Under the pieces are notes generated by a model that worked only from the letters and a program-made list of their open reading frames with translations, ran no database searches and was not told the DNA's origin. The position numbers and the translations under genes were made by a program. A DNA stretch of 64,000 bases from Psococerastis gibbosa (lineage: Eukaryota; Arthropoda; Insecta; Psocodea; Psocidae), in NCBI GenBank assembly GCA_963971405.1, contig OZ020491.1, positions 3,168,910-3,232,909 of the forward strand, written 5' to 3'. Shown here piece after piece: positions 44,825-56,516 of this stretch (position 1 is the stretch's first letter; every line of letters starts with the position of its first letter).

Positions 44825-45082
44825 TTAAGCATCAACCATGTCAGCCTGGCGGGGGGAAGTGAGTCTGTTTATTAACTTGAGACACCTTAGGGACAGACTC
44901 AATCACCTCAGGGAGAAGAGAAGTTGCCTGACCTCGGAGGACTCAACACCCACTAAGACTGACGTCTCAGCGCGTTATTATGTCCTACTACTAGTGTGTT
45001 CCTCTGCCAACGCTATGTACACTACCAACCTTGCTGCAGTATTGAACATGCTCTGTTCTGTTGGATTCAACTTGATATTAAC
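44825..45082. repeat. R3 repeat, inverted copy
   Basis: GCATCAACCATGTCAGCCTGG, GACAGACTCAATCACCTCAGG and TGCTCTGTTCTGTTGGATTCAA match the inverted R3 relative at 12570 and, in reverse, the ends of 10150 and 43997. Confidence 0.55.
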
Positions 45083-45343
45083 TTGACTACATAAATAATT
45101 AAATTACTCGTGACTTGGTGGTATTTCATTTTAATAAACAAAAAACAACAAAAACTTTTTATAACAACCCGAATTAGTAAAACCCAAATAATCTCTAAGA
45201 AATTAACTTTGACTACACTTCAATTAGGTTCCAGGTCCAACAACCATTTGCCACCATCTCATGAGATATTACCGTGTCCTATACACCCTTAACTGCTCCT
45301 TAGTACATTTTAGTGTCAGCGTCTGTCAAGACAGTTTGGTAGC

Positions 45344-45600
45344 TATAGCTACTTATAACACTTCGTTCCATTTCCCTATGTACTGCACCCATTTTATAGC
45401 TACTTATAACACTTCGTTCCATTTCCCTATGTACTGCACCCATTTTATAGCTACTTATAACACTTCGTTCCATTTCCCTATGTACTGCACCCATTTTATA
45501 GCTACTTATAACACTTCGTTCCATTTCCCTATGTGCTGCACCCATTTTATAGCTACTTATAACACTTCGTTCCATTTCCCTATGTACTGCATCCATTTTC
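45344..45600. repeat. 51-bp minisatellite, five units
   Basis: Five head-to-tail copies of a 51-bp unit containing ATAGCTACTTATAACACTTC and CATTTCCCTATGTACTGC, nearly identical. Because 51 is a multiple of 3, a plus-strand ORF of 197 codons (45261-45854) and a minus-strand ORF of 98 codons (45596-45300) both run through it. Neither flank of the repeat resembles a protein family, so I read it as non-coding. Confidence 0.9.
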
Positions 45601-46028
45601 TTTCAATATTTGGCCCACCCCGTTCTCTAGTTCGGCGTTGCGTGTCACAGTATACAGATGTTATTGCTGAGGCTAGCAGTCTGCGCTTATTTTCCCTCGG
45701 TCCTTGTTCTCTTAATAGCTGGCCGAACCGTGTCTTCGACATTGAATCACAAAAGCAAAATCTAAGCTGTAAACTAGGGAAAAGTTCTACGGAGCTGCGT
45801 TCAACAGGTAGATGTAGAAACTTAGACAGTTATGAGGGGGCGTCAGGAACATAGTGACAGTAATTGTACGTTGCGAGGCTTACCGGCATGCCGGCCGGTA
45901 CAAACATTCAATGTTCTCAACCTTTACGGAACAAATACATATTCTTCTATATACGCAGCCTGTATAGGCCGATATAAAGTTCAATACCAGGACCGTCGAC
46001 AGCAGTCTCAGACAGTAATTGGCGGGCT

Positions 46029-46300
46029 CGACCGAATGATTCTTCTTCTTCTTCTGCTTTATATGCCTCTTCTAGCAAAGATTGGTGATCATCATGGCAA
46101 TTGGGACGTTGGAGTCGATGCTGTTCTGAAAAGTGAAACTATGCTCTTGCCAAACCACTACCAAAGGTTTTTCAACCACGATATTCCTTTTCTGCCCTGG
46201 TTTATTTAACATGCCGAAGGCGAAAGTTTTGATTCTTCATCGCATGGCTGAAGTACGATATGTTTGTTTTCCTTCCTTAGCAGTCAGCAGCAACTTGACT
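46029..46300 (-). pseudogene. 3' end of a non-LTR retrotransposon (GAA-tail LINE)
   Basis: Minus-strand frames contain remnants of RRxxWLKNLxxWFG and an IAMMIANL-like ending (PIAMMITNL), the usual C-terminus of one group of LINE reverse transcriptases. The GAAGAAGAAGAAGAATC tail is at the left. Several frameshifts. A related copy is at 53402. Confidence 0.6.
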
Positions 46301-46439
46301 TTATTATCCATTCACTTCAGGACCTCGGCATTAGGAACACAATCTCTTCAAGATATATGCAGCGTTCGTCTGTAGATCCACATTTCAAATACACTGATTC
46401 CGTTCTCCAAAATATGGGCCAGGGAAAAATTTGAAGAAA

Positions 46440-46745
46440 AAAAACCGAAATAGTGGGGTTTCCCCTTGGGGCCATATTATGGGTCCACCCTGCAGACTGT
46501 GTAAAGTTGAAGAAGAAGCAGCTGAACACATTCTCTTTGAATGTGAAGCGCTGGGACAAACTCGATATCAAGCTCTTGGCCACCCTAGGTCTGAAGAGGA
46601 AACCATCCGATCTAATCCCATCACAAAAACACTAGAATTCATCAAAAAGACTGGTGTTATAAGATGGGCGTAGACGGCAAACGTGGAAGCAAAAGACCTT
46701 CTAGGTCGACGCTTATAGGAACTCAAACAAGTATCCCCACGAAGG
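46440..46745 (+). pseudogene. Non-LTR reverse transcriptase C-terminal zinc-binding tail
   Basis: In frame: PPCRLCKVEEEAAEHILFEC, then EALGQTRYQALGHPRSEEET and TLEFIKKTGVIRWA before a stop at 46673. The C-x2-C...H-x4-C spacing and the closing FIKKTG are those of the C-terminal tail of R1/Jockey-type LINE proteins. The upstream RT and endonuclease are absent. The short 3' region after the stop (AAGACCTTCTAGGTCGACGC) is like that of such LINEs. Confidence 0.7.
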
Positions 46746-47599
46746 GGAAAAAAAAAAAAAAATGGGTCCACCCTACCAATACGTTAGAGTTTCTTTGCTT
46801 GCATGCTATGGGCTTTAAATACAGTATGTTTGCTGTAGCCTGCAGCTGTAGCTTTACATGGGATAGCAAGGTCTACCACTCGACAAAACCTTTAATATTC
46901 AAAATTAATAATAGCCTAAATGTTGAAAGAAACTGTTTTTTTTTAAATTTTAATAATATTGTTAAAACGGCAACAGCCCAGCAGCCTTTTATACTATCTT
47001 TAAAACAACAAAATTACTTTACCATGCAAAATTACTTACATTCTGCTAGCTATGGTACTAATATCAATCTACAATACATTACGCTAAAGGAGAAACATAC
47101 ATAATAAACGTACTAAATTCACACATTTGACACCTCGGGGTACAACACACAACACACTCTTGCAGGCGCACCATGCCGTCCAAAGAATAACGCAACTCGG
47201 GGCCAGAAACGTAAACAATACAATTTTGAATTGGTAGCACTTTATGCAGACATAGCCCGAACGAAAAAAGAAACAATTTATCCGGGGGATTAATTTAAAA
47301 CCACCATAAGACTATACGACGTTCAAACTAAACTGTACATTCAAAAAATATTTAAAACAAAGGAGATGATAGCCCATTCGCACCGAACGCACTACTTTCG
47401 CCGTAAATACGATAGAAATCAATAGAGAAAGAACGCCAAATTTTCATTTGTTGCGCACGATTGGGCCTGTGATACGATTGGGTGGGCGCAAGTATTTTCC
47501 TGGACAAAAGTTGTCCATCGTCCGGAAAAATGAATCGTTCATTTCGCATAGATTTACTTACATACGTACAGTACAGTATGTGCGTCATCAACGTGGAAC
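46746..47599. other. Non-genic stretch
   Basis: An A run follows the LINE tail at 46748-46762. The rest has no recognisable feature. Confidence 0.4.
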
Positions 47600-47639
47600 T
47601 AGACTCGAAGCCAGCCGCAATCTTCAGATTCCTAAGCAC

Positions 47640-47885
47640 CATACTTCCATACAGTCTTTTCTTTCTCAAATAGATGATAAAGGGAAGTATAATACAAGAA
47701 ACCCAAAAAAGCTTAAGTTTGAGATAACATATAACAAATATGGAGAGAGATTAAACAAAGTACTTATACCAAAGATATTAAATGAACTTCCCCCCCAAAT
47801 GAAAAAATGTAAACAGATGGTTGAGTTAAAAGCGGGTATAAAAAGATGGCTGGTCAATGGGAGTTAATAATAATAATAAAAACTG
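47640..47885 (+). pseudogene. LINE reverse-transcriptase C-terminal fragment with (TAA)n tail
   Basis: The plus-strand frame reads KYNTRNPKKLKFEITYNKYG, then ILNELPPQMKKCKQM and LKAGIKRWLVNGS before a TAA stop at 47865. The TRN...LP...FK..W pattern is the standard end of CR1/Jockey-like ORF2 proteins. (TAA)n follows directly. Only the 3' end was copied, as is typical of truncated LINE insertions. Confidence 0.65.
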
Positions 47886-48508
47886 ACATTAAAATAACAA
47901 GTTAAAATAAAAATAAAAATAACATAATCATTATAAATAAATAACAAAAATAAATGATTAAGCCTTGTTTAGCAGCACTGTATGAGTCTTTTGTCCCAAA
48001 TAAGCGCTAGCTTGGGGATGCGGGATGTTATTATTATGTATTGTATTTTTGTAATATATGCTCCTTGTCCAGGGAATACTGGACAAGGTAAAGAAAGAAA
48101 GAAAGAAAGAAGATTTATTATTATTATTGACCGGCAGGTTGGCCCGATACTGAGTCGTTGTTTTCTACAATTTAGAGGCAGTAACAGAAATAAATAAATA
48201 AAATACTTTGGTGGGAATGAATGTGCCAACTGTCCTGTATAGAAATATAGGTACTAGAACAGTGGTTACCAAACTTTTAGGGTCATGGCCCTCCTTTAAG
48301 AAAGCCAATTGACCCTGGTTCCCCTACCTAGCTTACAAGGAAAGATATCAAAATTTATGTTGGTTTTCTAATGCGACAATATTTTTGATTTTGGAACGAA
48401 TATTTTGTGAAATAATCACTCTCCGCCTTTTAGTCTGTTTCGGCCCTTCGACTTCAATCTAAGCAGCATTGAGAAGGGTTTTTTATGTCGGAAATGGAAT
48501 ATATTATT
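47886..48508. other. Non-genic stretch
   Basis: AAAGAAAGAAAGAAAGAAGA microsatellite near 48093. A small inverted pair (CTTGTCCAGG and ACTGGACAAGG) at 48063-48088. No gene. Confidence 0.45.
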
Positions 48509-49374
48509 GCTTTCCAATTTATACGTAGTATAAGGGAAGCTTTGTGATGGTCGAAATTTTCGCTTCCGAGATTTCAACGGATTTACACGTTTTCATGTCC
48601 CAGGAACCAAAAAAGTGGTTTTTACGAAATGTCTGTCTGTCTGTCTGTAGTTCTGTCTGTTCATCGATTTCCGGGCAAACTAATCGGTCGATTTTGATGA
48701 AATTTGGCCTGTAGGTTTACAAAAATCATGCCTCGGGATTTTATTTTTCAATTTTGGACCAACTGAATTTGGAGGGGGGGGGGGTTTATTTTCAAAAAAC
48801 TCCCAAAAAGTCTAAACTAAAAAACTTATATATCCAAAACGGCTCCAACGATTTCTTTTAAATTCCCATATATTGTATTCGTTCTTAATGTTGGCAAAAT
48901 GCGGGGGGTCGCTTGCCCCTTGATAGTTTGCTTCTTGGGGTAAAAAAAATAAAAATAACTAAATTTTAATGAAAAATGACTAAAAAATAATTTTTCTGCG
49001 AAACCTTTCTATCGCTGATTTCTACCTTCAGGCATATTTTAGGTGTTACATTGAGTAACGAAACCGGATAGGTTGCTTTCCCAACAACTTATTTGGTTTT
49101 GCACAAAAAATTATTTTTTGAAAAAATGATAGAAAATTCGCGCTCAAATGCATTGTGTGCCCTGCCATTATTGCTGTGTGGTAATTAATGTGTTGACTGA
49201 CCCATCTAGAATTTATTTCACTTCCAGTGACGTCAGGATGACAACACTCCCCCCCCCCCAGATATCGGATATTTAACCAATGGAAAATTATTTACCATGA
49301 AATTACTCATATTCTCTGTCTACTAATGTTGATAAATTGGATGAAGCATGTTCGAGTAAACTAGGACCGGTTCT
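48509..49374 (+). mobile_element. HLE repeat, near full length
   Basis: GCTTTCCAATTTATACGTAG to GGACCGGTTCT, with a G run of 11 and a short TCTG tract (about 4 units). Confidence 0.85.
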
Positions 49375-50186
49375 ATTTTCCGAGCTTTAGCTCCCAATGT
49401 TTTTATTTTTTTTATTTTTTTTGACAATTAATGAATGCTGAAGTGTCATAAGCTACGAATTTCCCGAAAGTCACAGGTAAATAATATATTCTTCCCGAGG
49501 TTCTATGGCCTCCCCGACGGGGTGCTGCGGCCCATCCGTGGACCATGGCCCCATGGCCCACAGTTTCAGAGCCGCTGTACTCGAATATTGAAGTATTGAA
49601 AAGTCAGGTTCCACAACGGTCCCCATGCGTGAGAACCGTACAGGTCTAATGGCGGCCATAATCATTTCATTACTCTGCCTGTATTGGACCTGGCGTCATT
49701 ACCCACGGGTTTTTTGTCCCTATTTTTCGAAGAATAATCAGGCGTCTTCGTGATGCCATGTCCCGAAAAAGGTTGTTAATATACGTATATAGAAAATACT
49801 TGGGACCTGAAAAAAAGGTTGTTAATACACTTATTGAAAATACTCGGTCCCAAAATAATGTTTTTCACTAAATTGGGGGAGGCCTGCGCTGGTTATAGAC
49901 TTTCTTGTCGTCTGGTTTTAGATCGATGCAACTCACTATGAAATTAATTGGATTACCTTCGATTTATCTCAGAAGGGCCTGTAACGTATCCATCAGTCCT
50001 AGCACCAACGTACAAGAATCATATAACCGGGAATAAATGCAACATGCTCAACATTGTTTTTATAAAAATGTAGAAAGTACTTTGGTGCCTGAATCTGCTG
50101 TTGGACCTTCAATTGCGAATGGAAAATGGTACCAAAAGCTCTATATGGTATGTGAAAAGTGAAAGGTGGCTAGCTGCGGATATAAC
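49375..50186. other. Non-genic stretch
   Basis: The phrase GACCTGAAAAAAAGGTTGTT and relatives around 49765-49830 make a short direct repeat of about 55 bp. No gene was recognised. Confidence 0.4.
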
Positions 50187-50872
50187 AAAGAACCGGTCCG
50201 AGTTTACTCGAACATGCTTTCCAATTTATCAAAATTAGTGGATAGAGAAAATGAGTAAACAATTTTCCTATGGTGAAAATTCCGATACCTCGGGAGGGGG
50301 GGGGGTGTCAACCTGACGTCACTGGAGGTGAGATAAATTCTAGATAGGTCAGACCAAAACATTACCACACAGCAATAATGGCAGGGCAAGCAATGCATTT
50401 GAGCGTAAATTTACTATCATTAAAAAATGTTTTTTTTGCAAAAAACCAAATAATTTTTTGGGAAAGCAACCTGTCCGGTTTCGTTACTCAATTTACCACC
50501 TAAAACATACCTGAAGGTAGAAATCACCGATTGAAAGGTTTCGCAGAAAAAATGTTTTTTAGTCATTTTTCATTCAAATTTAGTTATTTTTAGTTTTTTT
50601 ACCCCAGAAGCAAACTATCAAGGGGCAAGCGAACCCCCGCATTTTTTCAACATTAATAACGACTAAAATATATGTGAATTTAAAAGAAATCGTTGGAGCC
50701 GTTTTTGAGAAATAATGTTTTTAGGCGTTTTTTTTGGAGTTTTTTGAGAATAAAACCCCCCCAAAATTAAGTTAGCCCAAAATAAAACAAATGTTCCCGA
50801 GGTATGATTTTTGTGAACCTACATGCCGAATTTCATCAAAATCGACCGAGTAGTTTGCCCGGAAATCGACGC

Positions 50873-50911
<39 letters not shown>

Positions 50912-51033
50912 TTTCGTAAAAACCACTTTTTTGGGTTCCTGGGACCTTAAAACGTGTACATCCGTTGAAATCTCGGAATTGAAAATTTCGAACGTCACAA
51001 AGCTTTCCTTATACTACGTATAAATTGGAAAGC
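50187..51033 (-). mobile_element. HLE repeat, full length, first of a tandem pair
   Basis: GAACCGGTCCGAGTTTACTC to ATAAATTGGAAAGC, with a (CAGA)n of about 9 units (50875-50911). A second, 3'-lacking copy follows at once in the same orientation. Confidence 0.9.
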
Positions 51034-51594
51034 AATAATTTTTTGGGAAAGCAACTTGTCCGGTTTCGTTACTCAATTTAATACATAAAACATGCCTGAA
51101 GGTAGAAATCATCGATTGAAAGGTTTCGCAGAAAAATTGTTTTTTAGTCATTTTTCATTAAAATTCAGTTATTTTTATTTTTTTACCCCCAGAAGCAAAC
51201 TATCAAGGGGCAAGTGACCCCCCGCATTTGTCAACATTAATAACGACTACAATATATGTGAATTTAAAAGGAATCAATGGAGCCGTTTTTGAGAAATAAT
51301 TTTTTTAGACTTTTTTTTGGACTTTTTGACAATAAAACCCCCCCAAATTGAGTTGGCCAAAAAAAAAAAAAATGGTCCCGAGGTATGATTTTTGTAAACC
51401 TACAAGCTAAATTTCATTAAAATCGACCGAGTAGTTTGCCCGGAAATCGATGAACAGACAGACAGACAGATATTTCGTAAAAACCACTTCTTTGGATTCC
51501 TGGTACCTCAAAACGTGTAAATCCGTTGAGATCTCGGAATCGAAAATTTCGACCATCACGAAGCTTTCCTTATATACGTATAAATTGGAAAGCA
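51034..51594 (-). mobile_element. HLE repeat, partial copy abutting the previous one
   Basis: Begins inside the element (AATAATTTTTTGGGAAAGC) directly after the AATTGGAAAGC end of the copy at 50187, and ends with the same AAATTGGAAAGCAATAA. Head-to-tail arrangement with a shared junction motif. Confidence 0.85.
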
Positions 51595-51670
51595 ATAAGC
51601 AGTCCCCGACCAAGCAGCGGCATAAGCGTAGGGTGTGGTGGAAAGTCTGGTGGAGTAGGCTTGTCTAGAA

Positions 51671-51985
51671 AAAGCTTCAGTAGCCTGAGAATGAGTATGT
51701 GACGGGGCGAATAGGTGCCACCACAAAATAAGCACTCCTTTGTCTTGTGGTTGAGAAACTGGCCCCCAAGGCGGAGGAACTCAATGAAGATTCAACGGCA
51801 TAAGGATGCAGAAGACAACGGGAAACCACTGCATTACAATTCCCTAGTACAGTCATCATGACTAAGTACACTCGATACTCTACATACTTGACTTCCTTTT
51901 GGGGAGTCCAAAGTACGGTATCTACGTATTTACAAATCGCCATGATAATCGCCAATTTTCGATAGAAGAGGGATTCGAAGAAGAA
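51671..51985 (+). mobile_element. GAA-tail SINE
   Basis: Best-oriented copy: body GGCGGAGGAACTCAATGAAG, GACAACGGGAAACCACTGC, CTTGACTTCCTTTTGGGGAG; the 3' end ATCGCCATGATAATCGCC and TTCGAAGAAGAAGAA is shared with the LINE at 46029 and 53402. A minus-strand 92-codon ORF over it is incidental. Confidence 0.65.
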
Positions 51986-52194
51986 GAATTAACTTAAATA
52001 TTTATTATTTAGGTCACTTTTGTTAATTGAAATTATGATAGTTAAATTATTATTATTAAAATAATTAAGATAATTATGAGATGGCTGGGAAGTGAGGGGG
52101 TTTTATATTAATGTTTAGTGTTCTGGAAAAATGTTGAAAGTGAGATGTCAATATTAGTGTCGTCAAAGTTGCTATTTTGGGGTGAGCAATGTCC

Positions 52195-52458
52195 AGCCCC
52201 GGATCTAAGGGGGGGGGGGGATGGGGTAAATTTGCCCCGGCCGCCTAGTTAAGGGGGTTCCTATATCATTCCGGTGAAAATTATCATATCCGGAACAGGT
52301 TTCCTGTCGGTTCATTGGCACTAAAAACAAGACAGTAACCAGGTTGCAAAATGAGGGGCGGGGGGGGGGGGGGGTGGGAGGATAATTAAGGTGAGGTAGG
52401 GGCGCCAATTTGCGAACTTGCCCCCCCCCCCCTCTAGAAAAATCCTAGATCCGGGGCT
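52195..52458. mobile_element. G-tract foldback MITE
   Basis: AGCCCCGGATCTA at left and TAGATCCGGGGCT at right are perfect inverted repeats. G runs (52211-52220, 52362-52372) and a C run (52422-52431) lie inside. No duplication was resolved. Confidence 0.65.
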
Positions 52459-53401
52459 ACTACTGTCAATAAGCTTCCTCTTAGTAAAAAATGCAGCTTA
52501 GCTTACCATATTCAGATTGGAGATTTGAAGATCAGCATAAAAGCATAATTAATACCATAAATCAAAGTTTTCATATCTATAAGTTTGATCTGAGACATAT
52601 ATTATACGAATTCACATTTCCATTTCACAATAGACTCAAAAGACCGGATATAGTCGATCTAGGTTCTTTTTTGGCGGTCACGATACTTTTCTTCCATTTA
52701 TGCTATATGCATATCCGGTATAATTTGTTATTCTGTATACAAAAGGGAACTTTGATTTGTCCCACGGTTTGCGTTGCAATGACACCTGTAGGCCTTCGTT
52801 TGTGGTTTTGGAAAAGTCCTTCGGGGTTGCCGAAAGGGTTAAAAAAGGGCCACCTGAACGTTTTAGTGGTTTGTGGTTTTCTGTTGTTGCACGCTATAAT
52901 GTACTGGCATAATGGAAACTGATTTCAGCCTTCAAGCATGGATTTCTTCTTCCTTCTATGGGGCTACCTATTTTATTTTTTGAAGGACTATTACGGACGT
53001 AGACAGGGACGGATTCAGCCCATTGGGGGGGGGGGGGTAGTTTTGTATTAAAGTATGAAAAACATTTAGGATCGATCGATGAAATCAGAGTGTAATACGT
53101 TAACTTACAATATAGTTACCTATACAAAAAGAACGACCACGGCCTATCATCCCGGATTCTACTGATTCATTAGATTACAATAGATTAACTAAAAAAAATT
53201 GGGGGCAGGGGGTAACTGCTCTTGGACGTAGGCCAACATTCACGGCCGGGGGGCTAATCTTCTCAAATGAAAATTGATAGGCTAATTAAATTTTATTAAT
53301 CGAACACCGGTAATGTGAATAAGTCTTTCTCTGTAAATTCTAATCTTTACTAAAAATTCTAATATTTTTAATAATGTACATGTGATAATACCATTTTTAA
53401 T
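52459..53401. other. Non-genic stretch with an unassigned 143-codon ORF
   Basis: The ORF 52491-52922 (plus) has two hydrophobic stretches (near residues 59-72 and 122-137) but resembles no family. It lacks an obvious splice context and lies among repeats. A G run is at 53026-53036. I do not call it a gene. Confidence 0.35.
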
Positions 53402-53640
53402 AAAAATAATCTTATTTTAATGCCTCTTTTTCCTGATGATTGGCGATCATCATGGCAATTGGAACTTGTAGACTATACTACTCTGAAAAGGCTCTAGCCA
53501 GACTATTGCCTCAAGTTTTTCAACCAGGAGGTTCATCTTCACCCCTCTGTCCTTCTATCTTCCCTTGGATTATTACATGCAAATGGCGATACTTCTCGTT
53601 CCTCATCACGTGGCCGAAGTATGTTCGTTTCTGTTCCTAA
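53402..53640 (-). pseudogene. 3' end of the GAA-tail LINE
   Basis: Minus strand reads YFGHVMRNEKYRHLHVIIQG then KIEGQRG before decay, and MPIAMMIANH-like residues near 53440. The pattern HVMRN.KY.LL...IQGKIEG is characteristic of the C-terminus of this LINE group. The (GAA)n tail is lost in this copy. Confidence 0.65.
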
Positions 53641-54447
53641 AAAAAAAGAAAAAAAAGAAAAATTAATAAAACTGTATAAAAATTTACTGCACCCCGCTTC
53701 AGAGCAAATCGTACACCCTCGCGACTCGTTTTTAGTTCAAAGTCGAATGTCACGATAAATATTTATTGTAGAGCTTAATAATTTTTTTATAGCCATTAAA
53801 AGACATATTTCTCTGCATTTTCATGCATGATATAAGGCCACCACTATCACCAATTGGCCACAGTTTTCAAATTCTTTCCATGTTCAATTTTTTTTGTTCA
53901 AATAAATGTTGAATATTGCGACCAAACGATGGTGGTTATACATATCAAATATAAAAATACTTTACTTTAATTTGGCGTAGTCAGCACAGTGGGTCTTTTG
54001 GTCGCTTGAAAGAAAGAAAGAAAGAAAATTTCCTTTATTTTCCATATGGGCTTTGCCCTTAATTTCTAAAATATCTCTACCAACTCCCATTTTTTCCAAT
54101 CCAGTTCATATGTCATGCAAAAATTGCATGTTCCCATGGCAGCTTTGCATCGTATATTATGTACAAATGTGCTCTTTGTACGGAATTTCAGATTAATACA
54201 GCGAAAACTATAGCGTGACTACTGTATTTCTTATAAGCTATATAAGTGGCAAATTAATATTTAAAAGGTCTGCTGTGTATCGCTTATCGTGCGGACCAGC
54301 GTTCTATAGAAAGATAACATTCTCCTTTTACACTAATTATCTTGAACTTGATTCTACGAAATCGACGAAAATAGGAATAAGAAATTAATATTAATGAATT
54401 TCACAAAATTGAGTGTCAAATTATTATTTGTAGATTGTAAATAAAGT
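53641..54447. other. Non-genic stretch
   Basis: AAAAAAGAAAAAAAAGAAAA at the left and (GAAA)n near 54010. AT-rich, with nothing else recognised. Confidence 0.45.
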
Positions 54448-54700
54448 AAAGTAAATTCGTGTCGGGGTGGTACTACCCGTGGTACAGGAGTTTTCAGGTT
54501 GCATCAACAGCCTCCTGTTTAACCTATCGACAGTCAGGGAAGACTGCCGGGACCGCCGGCTTTACATGCCCTCCGAAGCATGGTAGTCAGAAGATAAATA
54601 ATTGTACCACTAGAAAATTTTGGCATTCGGGTGGGACTCGAACCAGTCACCTTCTGGATGATAGTCCGAGTCGTTACCTCTACGCCATTCTGACTACAGA
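54448..54700 (-). mobile_element. tRNA-derived SINE, second head type
   Basis: The minus-strand head has TGGCGTAGAGGTAACGACTC, a good A box, and GGTTCGAGTCCCACCCG, a B box 38 bases on. The body shares CATGCTTCGGAGGGCATGTAAAGC with tS but not the remainder, so this is a related family with a different tRNA head and 3' end. Confidence 0.75.
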
Positions 54701-54825
54701 TTGTAAATGAAATGCATACCATGCAGGGTTTTTGAGAATGCCCAATTTCATAGTGTTTTAATTACTTACATAAATAAATAATTACCTAATAAAAACAAAT
54801 AATTACTATTACTAGAGATATAAAG

Positions 54826-54955
54826 CCCTCTATTAGAATCAACTAGGAAGGCACGAGACCTCTGCTTTACAGTGCCAGAAAATATATCAGCAAGTGTAGG
54901 GTTTGAACCAACAACCTTTCGGGTAAAACACCGTACCACTACTCTACAAGTCCTA
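54826..54955 (-). mobile_element. tS SINE, degenerate
   Basis: AAAGCCCTCTATTAGAATC through TTGAACCAACAACCTTTCGGG to ACCACTACTCTACAAG. Several small deletions and an internal ATATATC change. Confidence 0.7.
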
Positions 54956-55096
54956 ACAATTACGTCTATGAGGGAATTAACAAGTGTCAGCCAATTTAAA
55001 AACGCACTAAAAATATATTTGATGGATAGTGCATTCTACTCGGTACAGGAATTTTTGGACCACTCTTCCTACTCATATATAGGCAATAGTATGTAG
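54956..55096 (+). pseudogene. LINE reverse-transcriptase extreme C-terminus
   Basis: SVSQFKNALKIYLMDSAFYS and VQEFLDH before a stop matches the usual last residues of a group of LINE ORF2 proteins (FK..LK..L...AFYSV.EF). Only about 40 codons remain, between a SINE and an HLE. Confidence 0.5.
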
Positions 55097-55133
55097 ACCT
55101 ATATTGTGTGTATGTACTGTATATGTGTTTATT

Positions 55134-55993
55134 GCATTCCAATTTATACGTAGTATAAGGAAAGCTTTGTGATGGTCCAAATTTTCGATTCCGAGATTTC
55201 AATGGATTTACACGTTTTCAGGTCCCAGGAACCCAAAAAAGTGGTTTTTACGAAATGCCTGTCTGTCAGTCTGTCGTTCTGTCTATATCTGTTCATCGAT
55301 TTCCGGGCAAACTACTCGGTCGATTTTGATGAAATTTAGCTTGTAGGTTTACAAAAAACATACCTCAGGATCATTTTTTTTATTTTGGGCCAATTCAATT
55401 TTAAATTTTAAATTTTTTAAAGGTTTTATTCTAGAAAAAACTCCAAATAAACGTCTAAAAAAAATTATTTCTCAAAAACGGCTCCAACGATTTCTTTTAA
55501 ATTCACATATATTGTAGTCGTTATTAATGTTGACAAAACACGTGGGGTGGCTTGCCCCTTGATAGTTTGCTTCTGGGGGTAAAAAAAATAAAAAGAACTG
55601 AATTTAAATGAAAAATGACTAAAAAATAATTGTTCTGCGAATCCTTTATATCGATGATTTCTACCTTCAGGCATGTTTTAGATGTTAAAGTGAGTAAGGA
55701 AACCGGACAGGTTGCTTTCCCAAAAAACTATTTGGTTTTGCACAAAAAATTATTTTTGAAGAAATGATAGAAAATTCGCGCTCTAATGCATTGCGTGCTC
55801 TGCCATTATTGCTGTGTTGTAATTAATGTGTTGGTCTGACCTATCTAGAATTTATCTCACTTCTAGTGACGTCAGGTGGACAACCAACCCCCGCCCCCTG
55901 AGATATCGGATTACCATGAAATTACTCATATCCTCTATCTACTAATGTTGATAAATTGGAAAGCATGTTCGAGTAAACTCGGACCGGTTCTTT
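55134..55993 (+). mobile_element. HLE repeat, near full length
   Basis: GCATTCCAATTTATACGTAG to GGACCGGTTCTTT. It lacks long G or C runs (CAACCAACCCCCGCCCCCTG instead), showing the ancestral short state of the C tract. Confidence 0.85.
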
Positions 55994-56133
55994 AGTGAAT
56001 GAAACATCCTATAACTTACTGTATTTGTTTTATTGATAATATAAGTTGATTTGATTTGATTTTGACTTCTTGTTGATTACAGGTCTGGTGGTGGATTTTC
56101 ATGTCGTAGGTAAGTGTTGATCTCTCTCTAAAA

Positions 56134-56160
56134 AACCAGTCCGAGTTTACTCGAACATTA
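56134..56160 (-). mobile_element. HLE 3'-end fragment
   Basis: AACCAGTCCGAGTTTACTCGAACATT only. A solitary terminal hairpin segment. Confidence 0.6.
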
Positions 56161-56321
56161 ACTAACTAAATTTGGGGGGGGGGGGTGTTTAGCAACCCCC
56201 CTGTATCCGCCCATGCCCAAGCCATTGTGCTTTCACTATGTCCCTGTACTCAATTCACGTAATAACATCTTATAAGCAAACAGTCTACTACTATGTACGA
56301 TATGTACCATCAAGACCCTGC

Positions 56322-56516
56322 CTAGGTTTTGATTTCGGAAGGGGGGGGGGTGGTCAAAATTTCTTCTACATAATATATTAATGAAAGTCCATTCTATCCA
56401 GTGTTCAACCTCAAATAAATGTATTCCAATTCTTCAAAAAAAAAAAAATACAGATTTACATAAATTACATTAAATTTTTTTTTTTTTTTGGGGGGGTCCG
56501 GACCCCTTTGACCTAG
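56322..56516. mobile_element. G-tract foldback MITE
   Basis: CTAGGTTTTGATTTCGGAAGG with a G run of 10 at left, and GGGGGGGTCCGGACCCCTTTG-ACCTAG at right, form imperfect inverted ends. The interior GAAAGTCCATTCTATCCAGTG resembles the inner part of the MITE at 29762. Confidence 0.5.

Noticed and set aside
52491..52922. 143-codon ORF with hydrophobic stretches, as a possible small membrane protein
   Set aside because: Resembles no family and lies between MITEs and LINE remnants. Its length is within chance for this much DNA.
1662..54955. SINE heads as functional tRNA genes
   Set aside because: They have A- and B-box motifs but no proper anticodon arm or acceptor pairing, and all are attached to the same SINE body and tail.
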